Assembly (NCBI RefSeq): GCF_014650955.1
Contig: NZ_BMVY01000021.1
Coordinates: 1 to 64,000 of the forward strand
Direction: 5' to 3'
DNA from: Streptomyces tauricus
GTDB lineage: Bacteria > Actinomycetota > Actinomycetes > Streptomycetales > Streptomycetaceae
DNA: 64,000 nt
This document shows positions 1 to 6,873 of this stretch, in pieces. Each line of letters opens with the position of its first letter. The first letter of the stretch is position 1. Both the position numbers and the translations under genes were made by a program. The notes under the pieces were generated by a model that did no database searches, was not told where the DNA came from, and saw only the letters and a list, made by a program, of their open reading frames with translations.

Positions 1-764
1 CCCCGCCGCGCGGTCGGCCGGGGCCGGCGGCGCGGCGCCCGGAGCACGCGGCCGCGGCCGCGGCCCTGCTGGAGCGCCCCTGCGTACTCCTCGGCTTCGA
101 CGGCCCCCTCGTCCGCCTCTACACGAGTGACACCGAGAAGCAGGCCACCCGGGAACTCGCCGCGCTCCTCGCCGAGCTGCGGGACCCCGAGGCCGCGCTG
201 AGGGGCGAGCCGCTCTCCCCTCAGGGCGGACCCACGCAGCCGCTGGAGGGGCGCTCGAACCCCCTCGACCTGCTGCGCGCCTTCGCGGGCCATCCGCTGG
301 GCGCGGATCTGCGCCGACGGCTCAACCGGATCGAGGAGCGGGCCGTGTCGACCGCGGCGCCCACCCCGTTCTCGGACGCCCTGATCACCACGCTCAGCTC
401 GCTCGGGCGGCGCACCGCCGTCGTCGCGGACAACGCGCCCAGCGCCGTCTGGAGGTACCTGCACTCCCACGGCAGGCTGACCGGCCTGGTGACCGGCGGG
501 GTGCACGGCCGCGCGGACGACCTGACCCTGCTGATGCCGAACCCCGACTGCCTCCTGCGCGCCCTGGACCACCTCGGCGTGCCGCCGAAGGACGCCGTAC
601 TGGTCGGCTCGTCGGTCGCCGAACTGACCGCGGCGCGCGCCGCCAGCGTGCGCTTCCTCGGCTACACCCGCTCCGAGGGGCACAAGCGGCGCCTGGTCGG
701 CGCGGGCTGCGAGGTGACCACGGCCTCCTGGGCCCCCCTCCTCCGGTCCCTCCCCAACACCTGA
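1..764 (+). CDS. HAD-superfamily-like protein with degenerate catalytic motifs (5' end outside window)
   Basis: The frame is open from base 3 to the TGA at 762-764, so the start lies upstream of the window. The fold reads as a small HAD hydrolase: a motif I-like 'GFDGPL' near base 100, a cap-like helical stretch, 'AVVADNA' as motif II, 'LMPNPDCLLRAL' as motif III and 'VGSSVAELTAARAA' as motif IV, then the usual 'RFLGYTR' ending. Active relatives have D-x-D in motif I, a Lys in motif III and acidic residues in motif IV. Here the nucleophile Asp is Gly, the Lys position is Met, and 'GD..TD' has become 'GS..AE'. I infer a non-catalytic HAD-fold protein rather than a phosphatase. It is co-oriented with mbl, 216 bp downstream. 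The family call is fairly sure; the loss of activity is an inference from motifs. Confidence 0.75.
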   Translation, partial: PPRGRPGPAARRPEHAAAAAALLERPCVLLGFDGPLVRLYTSDTEKQATRELAALLAELRDPEAALRGEPLSPQGGPTQPLEGRSNPLDLLRAFAGHPLGADLRRRLNRIEERAVSTAAPTPFSDALITTLSSLGRRTAVVADNAPSAVWRYLHSHGRLTGLVTGGVHGRADDLTLLMPNPDCLLRALDHLGVPPKDAVLVGSSVAELTAARAASVRFLGYTRSEGHKRRLVGAGCEVTTASWAPLLRSLPNT

Positions 765-980
765 GCCCCCCTCGGCAGCCGGGGTGCCCGCCCGTCAACT
801 GCCGGCCCGTCCGCCGTCCGCTGCCCGCTGCCCTCCGCCCTCCGCCCGCGAAGACCACCCGTCCAGCGGCACCCCGCCCGGCCCACCCCGAAAGGCGACG
901 CCCCGTCAGTTCCCGCACTATGCGTAGGAGGACCGCCGCCCGGTGGAGTCCCACGGTCTGTGCTCTCGGGAGGACCCGCC

Positions 981-2018
981 ATGACCGCCAGCCTGGAGCA
1001 GTTGCGCCGCTGCCATTTCGCCGTCGACCTCGGCGCGGCGAGAACGCGCGTCTTCGTGAAGGGGGCCGGGCTGATCGTCGACCAGCCCAGCGTCGCCGCG
1101 GTGAACACGAAGACCGGCGCCCTGATCGCGGTCGGCGAGTTCGCCGAGAAGATGACGGGCCGCACCCCCCACTACATCCGTGTCGTACGCCCCGTCTCGG
1201 GCGGCACGGTCGTCGACATCGAGATGGCCCAGCGCATGCTGCGCCAGCTCCTCGGCGACAAGGTCCGCCGCACCCTGCGCCGCAAGCCCCGGCTGCGGGC
1301 CGCCGCCTGCACCCCGCACGACTCCGACCCGCTCGCCCAGCGCGCGACGGTCGAGACGCTCGTCGGTCTCGGCGCCCGCCGCGTCGAACTGGTCGACACG
1401 CTCATCGCCGCCGGTGTCGGCTGCGGACTGCCCGTGGAACGCCCCGAGGCCACCATGATCATGGTGTGCGGGGCCGCCGCCACGCAGGTCGCCGTGCTGT
1501 CGCTCGGCTCGATCGTCACCGCCGAACGCATCCCCGTGGGCGGCGAGGCCATCGACCACGCGATCGTCCAGCACCTGCGCCACCACCACGAGTTGATGCT
1601 CCCCTCGCAGTCCGTACGCCCTCTGCAGCTGGCCCTCTCGGGAAACGGGCTCACCTCGCAGGGCCCCACGTCCACCGAGATCCACGGCCGGGACGTGGCC
1701 ACCGGCCTCGCCCGTTCCGTACAGGTCGACACCGCCGCCGTGCGCGACGCCATCCAGACCCCGCTGACCGCCGTGCTCGACGGCATCGGCAAGGTGCTGC
1801 GCGTCTGCCCGCCGGACCTGGTGGCCGACCTCGTGGACCGCGGGATCATGATGGTCGGCGGCAGCGCGCTGCTGCCGGGCCTCGACCAGATGCTGCGCCA
1901 GGCCACGGGGATGCCGGTGCACATCGCCGAACGGCCCGACGTGTGCGCGGTCCTCGGCCTGGGCGCGATGCTGGAGGGCCGTATCGAGCCCCTGGTCCTC
2001 GACTCGACGGCCGGCTGA
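981..2018 (+). CDS. mbl: MreB-like actin homologue Mbl, degenerate ATP site
   Basis: This 345-residue protein aligns by eye with MreB along its length. The phosphate-1 loop is 'DLGAARTRVFVKG', the region 'VRPVSGGTVVDIE' matches the MreB linker, and the adenosine loop is 'MVGGSALLPGLDQML'. The phosphate-2 loop, normally D-x-G-G-G-T-T-E, reads 'VCGAAATQ', and the MreB 'EEP' segment is 'VDT', so ATP hydrolysis is doubtful. In Streptomyces, MreB-type proteins act in sporulation septum and spore-wall assembly rather than in vegetative rod shape. The length and the position upstream of the hrdA/dnaG block fit S. coelicolor Mbl (SCO2451, from memory). I chose ATG 981 because GGGAGGA at 970-976 sits 4 bases before it; an in-frame GTG at 960 precedes that site. 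The GAF kinase follows after 58 bp. Confidence 0.85.
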   Translation: MTASLEQLRRCHFAVDLGAARTRVFVKGAGLIVDQPSVAAVNTKTGALIAVGEFAEKMTGRTPHYIRVVRPVSGGTVVDIEMAQRMLRQLLGDKVRRTLRRKPRLRAAACTPHDSDPLAQRATVETLVGLGARRVELVDTLIAAGVGCGLPVERPEATMIMVCGAAATQVAVLSLGSIVTAERIPVGGEAIDHAIVQHLRHHHELMLPSQSVRPLQLALSGNGLTSQGPTSTEIHGRDVATGLARSVQVDTAAVRDAIQTPLTAVLDGIGKVLRVCPPDLVADLVDRGIMMVGGSALLPGLDQMLRQATGMPVHIAERPDVCAVLGLGAMLEGRIEPLVLDSTAG

Positions 2019-2076
2019 ACGCCCGCCCGACCCCGCAGGCACAGCACCCCGAGCCCCCGCCACCGCCACCACACCC

Positions 2077-3780
2077 ATGACGGAACCCACGCCACCCCCG
2101 GACCCCGCGGACCCGCCGGACCCCGCGAACCCGTCGGACCCGCCGGACCCACTGGGACGGACGGACCCCACCGACTCCGCCGCCCCGGACCACCCGCGGC
2201 CCTCCCCGGACCTCCCCCGCCTCCCCCTCCCCCGTCTCCTCGAAGCCGTACTCGGTGTCGGCAGCGATCTCGAAGTGCGCGCCACGCTCCAGCGCATCGT
2301 GGAGAACGCGGCGGCGCTGACCGGCGCCCGGTACGCGGCCCTGAGCGTGCTCGCCCCCGGCGGCAGCGGCCTGGCGGAGTTCTGCACGGCCGGGCTTGCG
2401 GCGGCCGAGCGCGCGCGTATCGAGCGGCCGCCCAGCGGACGCCGGGGCCTGCTCGGCGCGCTCGTCCACGAGTCCGCGCCGCTCAGGCTCACCGACCTGA
2501 CCGCCGACCCGCGCTCGTGCGGCTTCCCGCCCGGACACCCGCGGATGCGCAGCTTCCTCGGCGTACCCCTGTTCGTGGAGGACGAGGTGTACGGCAACCT
2601 CTACCTCACCGAGAAGCGCGGCGGCCCCTTCACCGACGAGGACGAGCAGATGGCGCGGCTGCTGGCCGCCCAGGCGGGCATCGCGATCGGCAACGCCCGT
2701 CTGTACGAGACGGCCCGTCAGCGGGAGCGGTGGATCGAGGGCGCGGCGGCGGTGACGACGGCGCTGCTCACCGGTGAGGCGGCGGCCGACGCGCTGATGA
2801 CGGTCGCCGAGCGCGCCCGCGTCCTCGCCGACGCGTCGGCCGGGGTGATCCTCCAGCCCACGGACGAGGGCGGCATGGAGATCGTCACGGCGTCGGCGCC
2901 GGCCGGCCGGGGCGGTCTGATCGGCACGACGATCGCGCCGGGCAGCGCGGTCCTGGAGCAACTTCTCGGGGGCGAGCCGGTGTTCCTGGACGACTCGGCG
3001 ACCGACGCGCGGATGACGACCCCCGTACGGCACCGGTTCGGGCCGAGCATGATGCTGCCGCTCCAGGCCGGGGGCCGGCTCATCGGCACCCTCGCCCTGC
3101 CGCGCCGGCGCGGCGATCCCCCGTACAGCCCGGCCGAGAAGCTGCTGGCCACGCAGTTCGCCTCGCAGGCCGCGCTGGCGCTGGTGCTGGCGGACGCGCG
3201 GCAGCGCCGGGAGCGGCTGGCGGTCTTCGAGGACCGCGACCGGATCGCCCGTGACCTGCACGACCTGGTCGTCCAGCGGCTCTTCGCCACCGGCATGATG
3301 CTGGAGTCCACGCAGCGCCGCACGGCCGCGGAGGAGCGGGAGGCGGAGGTCCACGCGACGATCGGGCGGGCCCTCGACGAACTCAGGTCCACCGTCCAGG
3401 AGGTCCGTACGACGATCTTCGCCCTGCAGCAGCCGCCCGCGGACGCCCCGACCAGTTTCCGGGGCAAGGTGCTCCGTGAGACGGCGGGCGCGGCGGCGGC
3501 TCTCGGCGTCCAGCCGTCGGTCCAGTTCACGGGGCCGGTCGACACGCGGGTCCCGGACGCGGTGGCGGGGCAGCTCCTCACGGCCCTGCGTGCCGCCCTC
3601 GCCACGGCGTCGCACCGGGCCGGCACGACCCGTATCGGGGTCACGGTCGACGCGACGGTGAGCCTGCCGGACGGCCGCCCGGGAGTACGCCTGACGGTCT
3701 CCGACAACGGCACCCCGGCCCCCGCCACGGCCGCCCCCGGCCAGGAGGGCACCACGACGACGTGGCAGGCCCCCCTCTGA
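2077..3780 (+). CDS. Tandem-GAF sensor histidine kinase with degenerate ATPase domain
   Basis: The 567-residue soluble protein has a Pro/Asp-rich N-terminus (about residues 1-50), two GAF domains (about 60-210 and 225-370) and a HisKA_3 dimerisation helix with H395 in 'RDLHDLVVQRLF'. This is the DevS/DosS layout. The C-terminal ATPase domain is unusual. The N-box, normally 'REALSNVARHA', reads 'RAALATASHRA' with Thr for the Mg-binding Asn. After 'VSDNG' the chain runs into an Ala/Pro/Thr tail and ends, so the glycine-rich lid is absent. Autophosphorylation therefore looks unlikely, although a GAF sensor acting through heterodimers is possible. No response regulator is adjacent. It starts 58 bp after mbl in the same direction, so co-transcription is plausible. 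Confidence 0.8.
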   Translation: MTEPTPPPDPADPPDPANPSDPPDPLGRTDPTDSAAPDHPRPSPDLPRLPLPRLLEAVLGVGSDLEVRATLQRIVENAAALTGARYAALSVLAPGGSGLAEFCTAGLAAAERARIERPPSGRRGLLGALVHESAPLRLTDLTADPRSCGFPPGHPRMRSFLGVPLFVEDEVYGNLYLTEKRGGPFTDEDEQMARLLAAQAGIAIGNARLYETARQRERWIEGAAAVTTALLTGEAAADALMTVAERARVLADASAGVILQPTDEGGMEIVTASAPAGRGGLIGTTIAPGSAVLEQLLGGEPVFLDDSATDARMTTPVRHRFGPSMMLPLQAGGRLIGTLALPRRRGDPPYSPAEKLLATQFASQAALALVLADARQRRERLAVFEDRDRIARDLHDLVVQRLFATGMMLESTQRRTAAEEREAEVHATIGRALDELRSTVQEVRTTIFALQQPPADAPTSFRGKVLRETAGAAAALGVQPSVQFTGPVDTRVPDAVAGQLLTALRAALATASHRAGTTRIGVTVDATVSLPDGRPGVRLTVSDNGTPAPATAAPGQEGTTTTWQAPL

Positions 3781-4176
3781 CCGCCCCCGGCCCGAAGCCC
3801 TGACGCGATCGGCCCCGATCCCCGACGCGATCCCCGACCGAGCGAGACCACGCCCCGCGGGAAGGCGACCACGCGAAGGGGCGCAGGGAACGGCGCGGGC
3901 AACGACGAGGTACCCGCACCCGTCTCTTCGGGCCAGCCCTCACCCGGAAGGGCCGACGCGGGGCCCGGGACAGGGGTCAGGGACGCTGTTCGATCAAGGT
4001 CGGGCGGGCGGTTCCGCAGCGTCCGAGCGGTGCGGCGGCGTGGGTCGTCCGCCGGGCGAACCGACCCGCGGGGCCCTGTCTCACAGAAGCCGCGAGGAGG
4101 GTCGCAAGGACCCCTCAACTCGCCTGATCCTCCAGCGACGTTGCTGGTCAGATCGTTTCTCCACGCGTAGCGCTGG
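3781..4176. other. 396-bp intergenic stretch, no gene found
   Basis: The region lies between the 3' ends of the GAF kinase gene and the minus-strand tRNA gene. I see no convincing reading frame. It holds one inverted copy of the 20-bp repeat core at 3877-3896 (one mismatch) and otherwise plain GC-rich sequence. Confidence 0.6.
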
Positions 4177-4250
4177 TGGGGCGGGTGGGACTCGAACCCA
4201 CGGCCGGCGGATTATGAGTCCGCTGCTCTAACCGGCTGAGCTACCGCCCC
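4177..4250 (-). tRNA. tRNA with CAU anticodon (tRNA-Met or lysidine tRNA-Ile2)
   Basis: The reverse complement folds as a 74-nt cloverleaf. The 7-bp acceptor stem is GGGGCGG/CCGCCCC, the anticodon stem is GCGGA/TCCGC with loop CTCATAA, the T arm is GTGGG-TTCGAGT-CCCAC, and the discriminator is A. No CCA is encoded. The CAU anticodon fits elongator Met or the isoleucine species modified by TilS; the sequence alone does not settle which. It is not initiator-like, because the first base pair is a matched G-C. Confidence 0.92.
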
Positions 4251-4383
4251 ATTACGGCGCGTCGCGCACATGTGTGCGCGCCGTCTGCCGCAGCATAGCC
4301 GCTCATACGATCTCCTGCTTCGGATGGTCGACTTCGCCTGCCCTCTAGGACCTCACCTGGGGCGCAGCGGTTCCCACGGCCAT

Positions 4384-4406
4384 GAAAAAGGACCCCGATG
4401 GGGTCC
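4384..4406 (-). terminator. Rho-independent terminator behind the tRNA-Asn pair
   Basis: On the minus strand GGACCCC-ATC-GGGGTCC forms a perfect 7-bp hairpin followed by TTTTT. It starts 22 bp downstream of the 3' end of the nearer tRNA-Asn gene (4428). Classical U-tract terminators are uncommon in such GC-rich DNA, so this one stands out. Confidence 0.85.
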
Positions 4407-4427
4407 ATGGGGTCCTCGTTCACACTG

Positions 4428-4500
4428 CTCTCCCGACTGGACTCGAACCAGTAACCTGCCGGTTAACAGCCGGCTGCTCTGCCAATTGAGCTACGGAAGA
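4428..4500 (-). tRNA. tRNA-Asn (GUU), copy 1
   Basis: The reverse complement gives a 73-nt cloverleaf: acceptor TCTTCCG/CGGGAGA with one G-U pair, anticodon stem GCCGG/CCGGC, loop CTGTTAA with anticodon GTT, and T loop TTCGAGT. The discriminator base is G, as usual for tRNA-Asn. No CCA is encoded. Only 6 bp separate it from the second copy, so the two are probably processed from one transcript. Confidence 0.97.
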
Positions 4501-4506
4501 CCGAAG

Positions 4507-4579
4507 CTCCCCCGACTGGACTCGAACCAGTAACCTGCCGGTTAACAGCCGGCTGCTCTGCCAATTGAGCTACAGGGGA
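4507..4579 (-). tRNA. tRNA-Asn (GUU), copy 2
   Basis: This 73-nt cloverleaf has acceptor TCCCCTG/CGGGGGA. From the D arm through the T arm it is identical to the first copy, with anticodon GTT and discriminator G. The two genes differ only in acceptor-stem pairs. It is the promoter-proximal member of the minus-strand pair. Confidence 0.97.
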
Positions 4580-4743
4580 TTGCCTCGTTTGCATCGAACG
4601 TAGCTCCCTGGGTATTCGCCAGAGGGCGTGCGCTCGCTGCGACACATACATTAGCGCAAGCAGGGGGGTGCTTCGCCAATCGGTAACCCGCCTGCGACCG
4701 ACGCCGCCGCAAAGGACCGATCCACAAGAGGAAGGGTGGCCCC

Positions 4744-5052
4744 ATGCGCTACCGGCTCACGTTCGTCGTCGGACTCGCTCTGGGATACGTGCTCGGCACA
4801 CGCGCCGGGCGCGAGCGCTACGAGCAACTGAGGAAGACCGCCCGGCAGGTCTCGCAGAACCCGGCGGTGCGCAACACCGCCGAATCGGCGGCCCAGCAGG
4901 GCCGGGTGATCGCCGGGAAGGCGTTCCACGTGGTGAGCGAGAAGGTCGGCGACCGGGTCCCCGACTCGGTCTCCGAGCGGGTGCGCTCCCTGCGCGAACG
5001 CAACGCGAACGGCACCCGTACCGAGGACGACTGGGGCACGAGCAACACCTAG
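4744..5052 (+). CDS. YtxH-like small membrane-anchored protein
   Basis: This 102-residue protein has one N-terminal hydrophobic segment (about residues 5-20) ending in the typical 'LGYVLGTRAGRERY' signature of YtxH-domain proteins. A charged, probably helical region follows with many Arg, Gln and Ser residues. ATG 4744 is preceded by a purine-rich AGGAAGGGTGG at 4730-4740. Relatives are small stress-associated or envelope-linked proteins without a known reaction. It stands alone between the tRNA genes and the sugar kinase gene. Confidence 0.8.
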   Translation: MRYRLTFVVGLALGYVLGTRAGRERYEQLRKTARQVSQNPAVRNTAESAAQQGRVIAGKAFHVVSEKVGDRVPDSVSERVRSLRERNANGTRTEDDWGTSNT

Positions 5053-5089
5053 CCGCCCTCTCCGGCACGGGATCAGTCCCCCCGCCCGA

Positions 5090-5160
5090 GGGGCGCGGGG
5101 CTGTGACATCGCGGCTCCGCCGCGGGGCGCGACCAGCCACAACGGCGCCGCGGACGAAGC
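5090..5160. repeat. Intergenic repeat element, second family
   Basis: The stretch begins GAGGGGCGCGGGGCTGTGAC, contains the small hairpin GCGGCTCCGCCGC and ends near GCGACCAGCCACAAC. I recognise this string as a common intergenic element of Streptomyces chromosomes. It differs from the 20-bp core repeated elsewhere in the window, and only one copy is seen here. Confidence 0.5.
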
Positions 5161-5224
5161 GGAACGGGCACCCCGACGACGCCCACGGCCCGAGCCGGCG
5201 CGGCGATACGGCAGAATTTCCGCC

Positions 5225-6679
5225 ATGGGGATAGTCGCCGGGCTGGACAGTTCGCCCGATTTCACACGCATCGTCGTCTGCGACGCGGACAGCGGAGCCG
5301 TACTCCGGCAGGGGTATGCCCCGCATCCGTTGGACGGCTCGGCGGAGGGCTCCCGGCCCTCGGACGTCGACCCGCAGGCCTGGCTGCTCTCCCTGGGCGA
5401 GGCCGCGGGCGGCGGCCTCCTGGAGGGCGTCCAGGCCATCGGTGTGTCCGCGCAGCAGAACGGCCTCGTCCCCGTCGACAGCCAGGGCAACACCATCCGC
5501 CCCGCGATGGTCGGCGGGGACAAGCGTGCCCAGGTCGCCGCCGCCGACCTCGTCGACGCGCTCGGCGGGCGGGAGGCCTGGGCGCAGGCCGTGGGCTCCG
5601 TGCCGCAGGCGGCGCAGCCGGTGACGAAGCTGCGCTGGCTGGCGCGGACCGAGCCCGAGGCGGCGGCGCGCACCGCGATGCTGCTCCAGGCGCACGACTG
5701 GCTGGTGTGGCAGCTGCTCGGCAGGCCCGCCCGCCGCACCACCGACCGGGGCGGCGCCTCCAGCACCGGTTACTGGTCGGCGGCGACCGGCGCGTACCGG
5801 CCTGATCTGGTGGAGCTGGCGCTCGGCCACCAGGCGCTGCTCCCCGATGTGCTCGGACCGTGGGAGGCCGCGGGCACGACGCCCGAGGGGCTGCTGATCT
5901 CGGCGGGCACGGGCGAGACGATGGCGGCGGCCTTCGGTCTGGGCATCGGTCTCGGGGACGCGGTGGTGTCGCTCGGCGCCTCCGGTTCCGTGATGGCCGT
6001 CCACCACGAGGCACTGGTCGACTCCTCCGGCATGATCACCTCACTGGCGGACGCGACCGGTATGCATCTGCCGGTCGTCACCACGCTCAACGCGGTACGG
6101 GCCCTGCGCGGGGCCGCCGAGATGCTGGGCGTACCCGATCTGGAGGCCCTCTCCGACCTGGCGATGAAGTCGACCCCGGGCTCCCACGGGCTGGTCATGC
6201 TGCCGTATCTGGAGGGTGAGCGGACGCCCAATCTGCCGCACACGGCGGGCACGCTGGCCGGGCTGCGGCGCGAGTCGATGAAGCCCGAGCATCTGGCGCG
6301 GGCGGCCTTCGAGGGCATGCTGTGCGGGCTCGCCGACGCCCTGGACGTGCTGCGCAAGCGGGGCGTGGAGGTCCGGCGGATCTTCCTGCTGGGCCAGGCC
6401 GCGGAGCTGGGCGCGGTGCAGGCGTGCGCGCCCGCGCTGCTCGGTACGCAGATCGTGGTGCCGCAGCCCGCGGACTACGCGGCGATCGGCGCGGCCCGGC
6501 AGGCCGCGTGGGCGCTCGGTGTCCAGCAGGGCACCATCCAGCCGGGTCTGCCGCCCGTCTGGCAGGGCGCCGCCGCGCAGGTCCTGGAGCCGGGCGAGGA
6601 GCTGGCGGTGGGGCAGGCGGTGCGTCAGCAGTACGTGTCGGTACGCAACCAGACCCACCCGGGCGCCTTCCGGTCCTGA
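5225..6679 (+). CDS. FGGY-family carbohydrate kinase (xylulokinase-like)
   Basis: The 484-residue protein has two actin-like FGGY domains. The N-terminal half carries 'GLDSSPDFTRIVV' (phosphate-binding start) and 'GVSAQQNGLV'; the C-terminal half has 'GASGSVMAV', 'LEGERTPNLP' and the ATP-binding 'LLGQAAELGAVQACAPALLG'. Family members phosphorylate sugars such as xylulose with ATP. In E. coli XylB the catalytic base is an Asp in 'GGGDN'; here the matching segment is 'AGTGETMAAAFG' with E231, so Glu replaces Asp. No sugar transporter or isomerase gene is adjacent, so the substrate is open. ATG 5225 lacks a strong ribosome site but gives the expected N-terminus. Confidence 0.8.
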   Translation: MGIVAGLDSSPDFTRIVVCDADSGAVLRQGYAPHPLDGSAEGSRPSDVDPQAWLLSLGEAAGGGLLEGVQAIGVSAQQNGLVPVDSQGNTIRPAMVGGDKRAQVAAADLVDALGGREAWAQAVGSVPQAAQPVTKLRWLARTEPEAAARTAMLLQAHDWLVWQLLGRPARRTTDRGGASSTGYWSAATGAYRPDLVELALGHQALLPDVLGPWEAAGTTPEGLLISAGTGETMAAAFGLGIGLGDAVVSLGASGSVMAVHHEALVDSSGMITSLADATGMHLPVVTTLNAVRALRGAAEMLGVPDLEALSDLAMKSTPGSHGLVMLPYLEGERTPNLPHTAGTLAGLRRESMKPEHLARAAFEGMLCGLADALDVLRKRGVEVRRIFLLGQAAELGAVQACAPALLGTQIVVPQPADYAAIGAARQAAWALGVQQGTIQPGLPPVWQGAAAQVLEPGEELAVGQAVRQQYVSVRNQTHPGAFRS

Positions 6680-6873
6680 AGTGACCTGAAATGATCCGGG
6701 AGGGACACGGGGGTCCTGACGGGATCCGGGGGGCGGCCTACGACTTCGGACCGAAAGCTGGTCCGCTCTTGGACCTCTCTTGGGTTAATCAGTTGAGGTA
6801 ACACCGGGGGAGTGTTCGACGATGGGGGCCAAGGGCAACCAACCGCCCCGCCGCCGACCCCGAGAGACCCAGC

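Noticed and set aside
4177..4579. Integrated element at the tRNA genes
   Set aside because: No integrase, excisionase or duplicated tRNA 3' end is seen within the window.
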